Assembly: GCF_000378465.1 (NCBI RefSeq) | Contig: NZ_KB899910.1 | Span: 124,001 to 188,000, forward strand | Reading direction: 5' to 3' | Length of the DNA stretch: 64,000 nt | Origin: Elioraea tepidiphila DSM 17972 | GTDB lineage: Bacteria; Pseudomonadota; Alphaproteobacteria; Acetobacterales; Acetobacteraceae | In this document: positions 45,084 through 52,351 of the stretch, in pieces | How positions within the stretch are numbered: position 1 is the first letter of the stretch | How the letters are laid out: each line of letters begins with the position of its first letter | Position numbers and translations under genes: made by a program | Notes under the pieces: model-generated | What the model saw: only the letters and a program-made list of their open reading frames with translations | The model's database searches: none | What the model was told of the DNA's origin: nothing

Positions 45084-47936
45084 TCAGCGACTGACGCGTG
45101 CGATCGGAAACCCCCGCAGATCGCGCCGCGCGGTGCGGAACACCGCGTCCTGGGCGTGGCCCTTCTCGCGCGCGAGCTCGCTGACCCGGGCGGCGACGTA
45201 CTCGCCGAGCGCGAGGGCGGTGATCACGCCGCGGTCGTCACGCGCCGCCCGGCCGGACAGGGCCTCGGCCACGGCGTAGGCGAACACGCCGTTGCGGTCG
45301 TCATAGCTGTCGAGCGCCTCCTGCACCGAGGAGGAGGCGGCCAGCATGAAGCGGCCGGTCTCGTGGCCGATATTGGCGAGCTGGTCGAGCGTCACCTTGC
45401 CGGCGTGGCAGGTATCGACGAACAGGAACCCGTTGCGCGCGCGGATGCGGGCGAGCAGGCCGACCAGCGTGTCCTCGGTGATCGCGGCCGGGCGGAGCGC
45501 GTCCCAGGACGAGGCATCGGCCACGTCGTGGGTGAGGAACAGGAATCGGTCGTCCGGTTCGGTGCGCACGCCGTGGCCGGCGAGATACATCAGGAAGGTG
45601 TCGTTCGGGCCGACCTCGCGGCCGAGCCGCTCCAGCGCCTCGACGATCGCCGCGCGGCCCGCCTGCTCGTCCAGCAGCACGGTGCTGCGCACCTCCTGGT
45701 AGATCCCGGCCGCGCCGGCGCCGATGCCGTCCGCGAAGCTGCGCGCGTCGGCGGCGGCGAATTTCAGGTCGAGCGTGCCCAGGCGGTGCCGGTCGATGCC
45801 GATCGCCAGCACGAACAGCCGGCCGGTGCCGGCCGGTTCGCCGGGCGCCTCCAGCACCATCGGCGCGCTCGTGCCGTAGAGCCGTCCGGCGCCATCCCAC
45901 GCGCGCGCCTCGATCGTGTTGCGGCCCGGATCGAGCGCGATGTCGAGTCCGAAGCGGGTCTCGCCGCGCGGATCGGCGCGGCCGAGATTGCGGCCGTTGA
46001 CGAACAGGTCGACCGGGCCGAGGCCGAGGCCACGATCCTCGAGCGCCAGCCCGATCCGCACCGTCGCCGCGGCGGGCGGCACTGTCGTGCCCTCGATCCG
46101 GGCACAGGACTCGCCCGGGCCCGGCACGCACGCGCCGGTCAGGCTGACGCGCGGCTGCCGCGCGATCGCCGCCCGCACATCGCCCAAGGCGGCGAGCCGG
46201 TCGGCCGCCGGGCCGCCATCCCCCGCGATCCGCGCCCGCACCACGGCCGGCGCGTAGAGGGCACGATAGGCCTGCGCGAAGGTCGCCCACTCCGGCGCCT
46301 CGGCGCGGCCGCGGTTCAGGTGCACGCCGACGAGATCCTGCCCGCCCGTTCCGGCATGGTCGAAGAAGCCTTCCGGCGTCCAGAGCACCCAGCGCGTGCC
46401 GTCGGCATGCACGAACAGCGCGGCACGCTCGGCGAGCGGCGCCTCGTCCGCGAGCCCGTACCATCGCAGCGTGCCGTCGCCCAGGGCCGCGACCGCGACC
46501 GAGGCATCGGCGGCAACGGCGAGCGCCCAGACCGCCCCCGGCGTCGCGATCGCCGCCAGTTCCCGCCGGTTGCGGTCGAACAGCCTCAGATGCGTGTCGG
46601 TGCCGATCAGCGCCCTGCCGCCGGCGACCGCGGCGCTGCGGGCGATCTCGCCGCGCCCGAGCGTGAGCGGCTGGCCGTTCAGCCGCGGCGGGGCGGCGTC
46701 ACGCCAGTTGGTGAGGGCGAGCCCGCCAGCCTCCGTGCGCGCACCCGCCACCCCGCGCCCTGCCGCCGGCGACAATCGGGCCGAGGCCGCCTCGAAGCGG
46801 AGCGCGCCGGTCGCACCCGCCCATTCGACCGTCTGACCGTCCGGCGAGAGGGCCAGCGTGCTGCGCGCCGCGCGGGGATCGGCCGCCGGCGGCTGGGGGC
46901 GCCGCGCGATGTCCCCATCAGGCGCGACGAGGCCCCAGCCGGGATCGGACGCCGCGTAGGCGAGCCCTCCGCCGGGCAAGGGCAGCAGGTGCGCGATCGA
47001 ATCCCGCGCCGCCGCGATGTCGCGCGCCGGACCAAGGCCGAAATCGGCCCAGCGCCGGATCACGCCGCCGCGCGGCCCCGCCCCGGCGGCGTAGAGCTGG
47101 ACACCACCCTTGCCGTCCGCGGCCCAGGCGACCGCCGGCAGGGACGCCGCTTCCAGCCCCGCGACATCGGGCACGAAAGCCGTCGCAAGACTTTGAATAT
47201 GAACCACATCCACGGCCGCGTGGGTCTCGTAGCCGATCGCCGCCAGCGCGCCGTCCGGCGACACCGCGACGCCGTAGGGTCGCGCCCCGCGGCGCGGGGT
47301 CGCCTCGGCGCGCTTGGCCCCCGAGGCGTCATAGACGCGCACCAGGCCGTCCGCGGCGGTCGAGACCAGCCGGCCGTCACGCGCGAACGCGACCATGCGC
47401 GCCGGCCCCCGATAGGCGCCGTCCTCGGCCAGCAGGCGACCGGTCGCGGCGTCCCAGACGCGGATGCCGGCGGTGCCGCCGAGCGCGGCGGCGAGCCGCG
47501 ACCCGTCCGGCGAGACGGCGAGATGCACCACCGGCGCCGGCAGCGGCGCGAGCCGGCCGACCATCCGCTTTGACGCAACATCAAAGACATAGAGCGCGAA
47601 GGCGCGATCCCACGCGAAGGCGGTGAACCCCGCCGCGAACAGCCGCTTGCCGTCCGGCGTCAGCGCGACGGCGTAGAGTTCGCCCTCGGCCTCCTCGCCG
47701 ATCGGCACCCTCAGTACGCCCTCGGGCGCGCCCTCGGGCAGCGACCAGAGCCGCACGGTCCGATCGTCAGAGGCGGTCGCAAGAAGCCGGCCGGCGGCAT
47801 CGACGGCGAGCCGGTTCACCGGCGCGGTATGGCCGCCAGCCTCGACGCGCAGATAGGGGGTGGCGGGCGGCGCCTGCGCCTCGGCCACGCCGCCCAGAGC
47901 AAGGAGAAGAAGTGCGGCGGACGCCGCGCGGCGCAT
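45084..47936 (-). CDS. Exported WD40-caspase (metacaspase/orthocaspase-like) protein
   Basis: This 950-aa protein has a signal peptide (MRRAASAALLLLALGGVAEAQA) and an N-terminal WD40-type beta-propeller (about 30-500). A central region includes two conserved cysteines (CVPGPGESC) and an Ig-like part. The C-terminal caspase domain (about 700-950) carries the His-Cys dyad H788 in YLAGHGVR and C843 in VDTCHAG, with preceding IGIDRHRLGTLDLKFAAADA. Bacterial members cleave after Arg/Lys or act in stress and programmed-death pathways. Here the signal peptide places it in the periplasm. It starts one base inside the stop of the lipoprotein gene (TGATG), so the two are co-expressed. Confidence 0.9.
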   Translation of the reverse strand: MRRAASAALLLLALGGVAEAQAPPATPYLRVEAGGHTAPVNRLAVDAAGRLLATASDDRTVRLWSLPEGAPEGVLRVPIGEEAEGELYAVALTPDGKRLFAAGFTAFAWDRAFALYVFDVASKRMVGRLAPLPAPVVHLAVSPDGSRLAAALGGTAGIRVWDAATGRLLAEDGAYRGPARMVAFARDGRLVSTAADGLVRVYDASGAKRAEATPRRGARPYGVAVSPDGALAAIGYETHAAVDVVHIQSLATAFVPDVAGLEAASLPAVAWAADGKGGVQLYAAGAGPRGGVIRRWADFGLGPARDIAAARDSIAHLLPLPGGGLAYAASDPGWGLVAPDGDIARRPQPPAADPRAARSTLALSPDGQTVEWAGATGALRFEAASARLSPAAGRGVAGARTEAGGLALTNWRDAAPPRLNGQPLTLGRGEIARSAAVAGGRALIGTDTHLRLFDRNRRELAAIATPGAVWALAVAADASVAVAALGDGTLRWYGLADEAPLAERAALFVHADGTRWVLWTPEGFFDHAGTGGQDLVGVHLNRGRAEAPEWATFAQAYRALYAPAVVRARIAGDGGPAADRLAALGDVRAAIARQPRVSLTGACVPGPGESCARIEGTTVPPAAATVRIGLALEDRGLGLGPVDLFVNGRNLGRADPRGETRFGLDIALDPGRNTIEARAWDGAGRLYGTSAPMVLEAPGEPAGTGRLFVLAIGIDRHRLGTLDLKFAAADARSFADGIGAGAAGIYQEVRSTVLLDEQAGRAAIVEALERLGREVGPNDTFLMYLAGHGVRTEPDDRFLFLTHDVADASSWDALRPAAITEDTLVGLLARIRARNGFLFVDTCHAGKVTLDQLANIGHETGRFMLAASSSVQEALDSYDDRNGVFAYAVAEALSGRAARDDRGVITALALGEYVAARVSELAREKGHAQDAVFRTARRDLRGFPIARVSR

Positions 47937-48934
47937 CAGCTCGTCAGCTCGAAGCCCGAGCCGGTGGCCGCCTGCGCCACCTCGATCGAGGTCGAGAAGT
48001 TGTCACGCTTGGCGACATTGGTCGCGGCGAGGCCGCGCACCTCGTCGCCGGCGGGCTGCGCCGCGCGCGTCGGCGCGCGGCCCTCCACCCGCAGCGTGTT
48101 CGCCGGCGCATAGCCGCGCGCGCCGGTGCCCGTCTCGACCAGCGCGTAGTTGCCCTGGGTGCGCGCGACCGTGACGGTCTCGCGCGCGCCGATCGCGGTG
48201 ACTTGTGGCGCCGACGGGTCGGGCCGCAGCAGCACGGGTGTGGCGCGCGTCGCGACCGCACGGCGGGGCGGCGGCGCGGCCTTCTGCTGCGCGATCGCGT
48301 CCTTGGTGCCGGGGCTCAGCGTCTCGGCCGCTGTTTCGTACTCGGCACCGCGCGTCGCCATCTTCTCGTTGATCTGCCGGGCGAGCGCGAGATCGCGGTC
48401 CCACCAGCCGCGAATCTGCGCCAGTCGCGCCTGGCCCTGCTCGCGCGTCAGCCGCCCTGCCGCGACATCGGCGCGCACGGCCTGGGCCTGGCGGAAGCGG
48501 CAGTCGGAGAGCTGATCGAAGGCGAGCTGCGCGCGGTCGATCTCCGCGTTCTCCTTGGAGAGGTCGGACGAGACCCGGCCGGCCAGGACCGCCTGGTCGC
48601 GGGACTGCTGCTGCAAGGCGTAGATGTAGCCGGTCGCCGCGCCCGCCACCGCGCCGGTGGCCGCCCCGATCGCGATCGCCGAGCCGCGTCCGCCGCCGAG
48701 GATCCCTCCCAGCACGGCGCCCCCGACCGCGCCGATGACGGCGCCCTTGATCATGTCCTCGGCGAAGAAATTGCCCGTGCTGTCCAACGCCACGACGTAC
48801 TGGCGGCAGGTGTCCGCAGGGTCGGCCGCGCCGATGCGCTGCTCCTGCGTCGTGACGCAGCCGCCGAGCATGGCGAGCACGACAAGGGCGGAGACGCCCT
48901 GGCGAAGCCGCTGACGGAGGGGGTTTGCGCGCAT
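47936..48934 (-). CDS. Lipoprotein with glycine-zipper and SH3-like domains
   Basis: This 332-aa envelope protein has a lipobox LGGC near residue 25, then a glycine-zipper membrane segment (about 58-95: GAVIGAVGGAVLGGILGGG). A helical, probably coiled-coil middle (110-210) and a C-terminal bacterial-SH3-like domain (TPVLLRPDPSAPQVTAIG...GYAPANTLRVEG) follow. The ATG at 48934 is used; GTG 48946 would add four residues. It is translationally coupled to the WD40-caspase gene, suggesting it anchors or exposes that protein at the outer membrane or peptidoglycan. The function of the pair is unknown. Confidence 0.82.
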   Translation of the reverse strand: MRANPLRQRLRQGVSALVVLAMLGGCVTTQEQRIGAADPADTCRQYVVALDSTGNFFAEDMIKGAVIGAVGGAVLGGILGGGRGSAIAIGAATGAVAGAATGYIYALQQQSRDQAVLAGRVSSDLSKENAEIDRAQLAFDQLSDCRFRQAQAVRADVAAGRLTREQGQARLAQIRGWWDRDLALARQINEKMATRGAEYETAAETLSPGTKDAIAQQKAAPPPRRAVATRATPVLLRPDPSAPQVTAIGARETVTVARTQGNYALVETGTGARGYAPANTLRVEGRAPTRAAQPAGDEVRGLAATNVAKRDNFSTSIEVAQAATGSGFELTS

Positions 48935-49055
48935 GGTCTGGCTCACGCTCGGTGTTTTGCAGGCCGCAACATTACACCGCGTCCGTTAACCTGACGATAC
49001 CGGGGCGCGTGTGCTGCCTCACATCGCGCCGCCCCGCAGCTTCCGCTCGGCTCGG

Positions 49056-49337
49056 CCCGAACATCTCCCGTGTCACGCTCTGATTCCGGGCATCTGCATG
49101 GATCGACCCCCGCCGGCCATGCTCAGCTCCACGCTCCGACGTCTTGGGGGCGCTGCGCGGACTGACGCCGCCCGAGTGCGGCACTTCGACGAAGCGATTC
49201 CCCTCGGCCCGATGGATGCCGGCAACCGAGGTGCCGTCGTCCGTGAGGAGCGGACGGGCCTGGACGCAATGCCGCGCGACGTCCGCAACCATCGCGTGCT
49301 TGGCTTGGCTCGACGCGATGCCCCCGGATCCCGGCAT
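49056..49337 (-). pseudogene. fccB: Remnant of flavocytochrome c sulfide dehydrogenase flavoprotein (fccB), C-terminal part
   Basis: The minus-strand translation reads IASSQAKHAMVADVARH, then LLTDDGTSVAGIHRAEG, FVEVPHSGGVSPRSAP and finally SVTREMFG. These align in order with the C-terminus of FccB/FCSD flavoproteins (SANSQAK..., ISVAAIYR..., VPDSGGVTP..., terminal MFG/TFG). The FAD- and NAD-binding N-terminal ~300 residues are absent. It directly abuts an fccA remnant, so a deletion has fused the two genes. The remnant was recognised from memory of the family, without a database search. Nothing else is seen between 48935 and 49055. Confidence 0.7.
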
Positions 49338-49339
49338 CG

Positions 49340-49610
49340 GCGCAACGGCGCGGGATGCGGTCCATCATGGTCAGATTCCGCTGGTTCTCGTGGAACGCCA
49401 TCATGGTCGCGACGAGTTCATCGCGGGATTTTGTACGCGCGATCGCGCGATCGCAGGTACCCCGCCACTGCGCTCCCCGCCCATACCGCGACAGCCCGAG
49501 CAGCTGCCGGTGAGCAGCGCGACGGCATTGGCACCGGGCCGCCGTGCGCCCCGAGGTCCGCCCGGAACCAGGGCGATTGCGAGCGCGAACGGCGCGAACA
49601 GACGTTTCAC
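49340..49610 (-). pseudogene. fccA: Remnant of sulfide dehydrogenase cytochrome subunit (fccA)
   Basis: From GTG 49610 the frame gives a signal-like VKRLFAPFALAIALVPGG, then GANAVALLTGSCSGCR and ERSGGVPAIA. It then breaks into another frame, with RDELVATMMAFHENQR and LTMMDRIPRRCADAG. Together these follow the single-heme FccA cytochrome. Two lesions are visible: the heme-binding CxxCH has become CSGCR (the heme-ligating His is lost), and a frameshift lies near 49420. It is not functional as a cytochrome. Confidence 0.75.
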
Positions 49611-49718
49611 CCTAGGCGTGACCGGTGCCGCTTTCGCGAACCGCACCAAACGCGTTCTGTTTGACTGCAACGCAGAGAGCGCGGTGCAGACCTGCCCCCC
49701 TGATCGGTCGCCCGCGGG

Positions 49719-49746
49719 TTGCCATCCCCCAGCTCGCGGCTATATC
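49719..49746 (+). promoter_or_regulatory. Candidate sigma-70 promoter of the cytochrome c gene
   Basis: TTGCCA (49719-49724) and TATATC (49741-49746) are separated by 16 bases. They lie ~58 bases before the ATG at 49804 and point toward it. Confidence 0.4.
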
Positions 49747-49803
49747 GGCCAGCGGCTGCCGGGTGCCGCATCGTACTCACTATTGCCAAGCAAAGGAGAC
49801 GTC

Positions 49804-50193
49804 ATGCATCGGCTCATGCTCGCAAGTGTCGGCACCGCGCTGCTCTGGTTCTCCGCGCCCGCCTCGGCCCAGGATGCGGCCGCAGGCCAGCGCGTCTTCA
49901 ATCAATGCCGTGCCTGCCACACGATCGAAGAGGGCGGACGCAACGGTGTCGGGCCCAACCTGCACGGGATCGTCGGCCGGCCGGCAGCGCAGCGCGAAGG
50001 GTTCCGCTACTCACCCAACATGCGGGAACTGGCCGAGCATGGGCTCGTCTGGACCGAGGAGAATCTCCGGAGATACATCACGAACCCGAAAGACCTCGTG
50101 CCGCGCGGCGCCATGGCCTTCGCTGGCGTACGTAATCCGCAGCAATTGAACGATCTCATTGCGTTCCTAAAACAGAACAGCCCGGGCAGCTGA
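49804..50193 (+). CDS. Class I c-type cytochrome, periplasmic
   Basis: This 129-aa cytochrome c has a signal peptide ending at ASA-Q (about residue 22), one heme site C35-R-A-C-H39 and a probable axial Met104 in RGAMAFAGV. The fold follows small class I cytochromes such as c2/c550, which carry single electrons in the periplasm. A strong ribosome-binding site AAAGGAG sits just upstream of ATG 49804. In-frame sequence extending ~220 codons further upstream has no protein character and is rejected. It lies between decayed fccAB and soxZ, so it may be the surviving electron acceptor of a former sulfur-oxidation locus. It could equally serve the aa3 oxidase. Confidence 0.93.
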   Translation: MHRLMLASVGTALLWFSAPASAQDAAAGQRVFNQCRACHTIEEGGRNGVGPNLHGIVGRPAAQREGFRYSPNMRELAEHGLVWTEENLRRYITNPKDLVPRGAMAFAGVRNPQQLNDLIAFLKQNSPGS

Positions 50194-50206
50194 GCCCGGT
50201 GCGCGC

Positions 50207-50230
50207 GCTCCGGGTCAGCCGACCCGGAGC
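50207..50230. terminator. Bidirectional terminator-like hairpin
   Basis: A perfect 10-bp stem GCTCCGGGTC/GACCCGGAGC with loop AGCC begins 14 bases after the cytochrome c stop. It overlaps the end of the soxZ remnant. It has no T-tract. Confidence 0.55.
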
Positions 50231-50493
50231 CGCTCGGTCGCCGTGACCGAGGTGCCAGGGTCGTTGGTTCAGGCGAAGTACGCGCCGGCGAGAATCGCGG
50301 TGTGCGCCTCCACGCGGAACACCTCGGCGCACTCGGAGTTCGCGGTGAACAGCCGGCTGGTGTCGCATGGTACCGGCGCTCCCGAGGCGTCGCGCCGGTG
50401 ACCGTTCTCCATCGGGTGGGTGATCGCAGTACGCAACTCGGTCACCGCGCTCGACGGCATGGCGATCCGCCACCGACGCATCGCCGCTGCCAT
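50215..50493 (-). pseudogene. soxZ: Remnant of sulfur-carrier subunit soxZ
   Basis: From ATG 50493 (minus) the translation includes RIAMPSSAVTELRTAITHPM, then ENGHRRDASGAPVP and AEVFRVEAHTAILAGAYFA, followed by a stop at 50269. These match SoxZ (VPxxAxxGEVxEIRTLISHPMExGxRxDxxGxxIP...EVFRAE...AIAANPY). After the stop the same frame goes on with DPGTSVTATERLRVG and a second stop, which is the expected SoxZ C-terminus. About 15-20 residues between are missing, as is part of the N-terminal strand. It lies 31 bases downstream of the ABC permease stop on the same strand. No soxY is present. If the short form is expressed, it would lack the C-terminal strand. Confidence 0.68.
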
Positions 50494-50524
50494 GACCACC
50501 TCCGCGCGCTGCCCCCCGCTCGCG

Positions 50525-51400
50525 TCAGCGCGAGCGCGGGTCGAAGGCGTCGCGCAACCCATCGCCGAGCAGGTTGAACCCCAGCACAACCAGCACGATC
50601 GAGAGCCCCGGGAAGATCGCCATCCAGGGGGCCTGCTCCATGAAGCGCTGCGCCGTGTTCAGCATCGAGCCCCAGGAGGGCGCGGGCGGCTGCTGGCCGA
50701 GGCCGAGGAAGGACAGCGAGGCCTCGGCGATGATCGCGGTCGCGATGGTCAGCGTCGCCTGCACGAGCAGCGGCGGCACGATGTTCGGCAGGATGTGGCG
50801 CACGGCGACGCGCCAGCGCGGATTGCCGATCGCGCGCGCGGCCTCGACATAGTCCTCGACCTTCGCCGCCATGGTCGCGCCGCGCGCCAGGCGGATGAAG
50901 ATCGGGGTCGCGCTGATGCCGATCGCGATCATCGCGTTCTCGAGCGCCGGCCCCAGGAACGCCGCGAGCGCGATCGCGAGAATCAGGAACGGACAGGCCA
51001 GCATCGCATCGGTGAAGCGGCTGATCAGCGCATCGATCCAGCCGCCGCGGAAGCCGGCCAGCATGCCGATCGGCACGCCGGCGGCCATCGCGATCCCGAC
51101 CGAGACGACGCCGGCGAGCAGGCTCGCGCGCGCGCCCCAGATGACGCGCGAGAGCACGTCACGGCCGTTCTCGTCGGTGCCAAACCAGTGCAGGGCAGAG
51201 GGCGCACGGCGGATCGCGGTCCAGGAGGTGCGCGTCGGGTCGTAGGGGGCGACCAGCGGCGCGAGCACGGCGATCATCACGAACAACACCACGATCGCGA
51301 GGCCGAGCATGGCGGTGCGGTGGCGCATCAGCCGGCGCAGCGACCGGCGCGTCGGGCTGTCGATACGCTCAGGCTGGGCGGCGACGGCGAGCGTGCTCAT
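50525..51400 (-). CDS. Peptide ABC transporter permease (DppC-like), second system
   Basis: This 291-aa inner-membrane permease has an OppC_N segment (RHRTAMLGLAIVVLFVM), then GTDENGRDVLSRVIWGARASL. The EAA loop is EAARAIGNPRWRVAVRHILPN, and SFLGLGQQPPAPSWGSML with GDGLRDAFDPRSR ends the protein. It is the last gene of the second peptide operon. ATG 51400 overlaps the DppB-like stop by four bases. Decayed soxZ lies just downstream. Confidence 0.95.
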   Translation of the reverse strand: MSTLAVAAQPERIDSPTRRSLRRLMRHRTAMLGLAIVVLFVMIAVLAPLVAPYDPTRTSWTAIRRAPSALHWFGTDENGRDVLSRVIWGARASLLAGVVSVGIAMAAGVPIGMLAGFRGGWIDALISRFTDAMLACPFLILAIALAAFLGPALENAMIAIGISATPIFIRLARGATMAAKVEDYVEAARAIGNPRWRVAVRHILPNIVPPLLVQATLTIATAIIAEASLSFLGLGQQPPAPSWGSMLNTAQRFMEQAPWMAIFPGLSIVLVVLGFNLLGDGLRDAFDPRSR

Positions 51401-52344
51401 GCGTGGCGGAGCCGCGGGTTGATGAGAACGTAGAGCACATCGGCGGCGAGGTTCAGCAGGACGTAGATCACCGCCACCACCAGCACGACTCCCTGCACCA
51501 CGGGATAGTCACGGTTGAACACGGCATCGACGACCAGCTTGCCGAAGCCAGGGATGGTGAAGACCTGCTCGGTCAGCACCGCCCCGGAGAGCAGCGTGCC
51601 GAGTTCGAGCGCGCCGAGCGTGATCACCGGCACGAGCGCGTTGCGCAGCGCATGCTTGGCGACGACGATCCGCTCGGCCAGACCCTTGGCGCGCGCGGTG
51701 CGCACATAGTCCTGGTTCATCGCCTGCACCATCGCGCTGCGCGTGTGGCGCATCAGCACCGCCGCGATCCCCGTGCCGAGCACGAAGGCCGGCATGATCG
51801 TGGTGGCGAGCGACTGCCGCCAATCGACCGTCAGCGCGACGTAGCCCGAGGGCGGCAGCCAGCCCAGGTTCACGCTGAACAGCAGGATCATCATGATCCC
51901 GAGCCAGAAATTCGGCGTCGAGATGCCGGCGAGCGCGACCCCGTTGGCGACCCAGTCGGCCGGTCGGTCCTTCTTCACCGCCGAGATGATCCCGGCGGGA
52001 ATCCCGATCAGGCAGGCGATCGCGAAGGCCATCAGCCCGAGCTGCACGGTGACGGGAAGCTTCTCGAGGATCACCTTCGCGACCGGCTCGCGGATGCGCC
52101 AGGAGAAGCCGAGATCGCCCTGCAGCACATTGAACAGCCAGAGCACGTATTGTTCGTGCAACGGCCGATCGAGGTTCAGCTCGGCGCGGATCTGCGCGAG
52201 CACGAGCGGGTCGCCCCGCTCCTCGCCGGCGAGGATCAGCGCCGGATCTCCGGGCATGAGCTGCTGCAGCCCGAAGATCAGCAGCGAGACGAACAGCAGG
52301 GTGGGGATGATCTGCCCCACCCTGCGGATCAGGAAGCCGGCCAT
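51397..52344 (-). CDS. Peptide ABC transporter permease (DppB-like), second system
   Basis: This 315-aa permease begins MAGFLIRRVGQIIPTLLFVSLLIFGLQQLMPGDP. Further features are LNLDRPLHEQYVLW, GDLGFSWRIREPV, STPNFWLGIMMILLF and the EAA loop RTARAKGLAERIVVAKHALRN, with VLTEQVFTIPGFGKL. Length is standard for DppB. It pairs with the 50525-51400 permease and lies eight bases after the binding-protein gene. Confidence 0.96.
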   Translation of the reverse strand: MAGFLIRRVGQIIPTLLFVSLLIFGLQQLMPGDPALILAGEERGDPLVLAQIRAELNLDRPLHEQYVLWLFNVLQGDLGFSWRIREPVAKVILEKLPVTVQLGLMAFAIACLIGIPAGIISAVKKDRPADWVANGVALAGISTPNFWLGIMMILLFSVNLGWLPPSGYVALTVDWRQSLATTIMPAFVLGTGIAAVLMRHTRSAMVQAMNQDYVRTARAKGLAERIVVAKHALRNALVPVITLGALELGTLLSGAVLTEQVFTIPGFGKLVVDAVFNRDYPVVQGVVLVVAVIYVLLNLAADVLYVLINPRLRHA

Positions 52345-52351
52345 GCGGCGT

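Noticed and set aside
49144-49803. Extension of the cytochrome c frame ~220 codons upstream
   Set aside because: It crosses the fccAB remnants on the opposite strand and has no protein features. The signal peptide and the AAAGGAG site fix the start at 49804.
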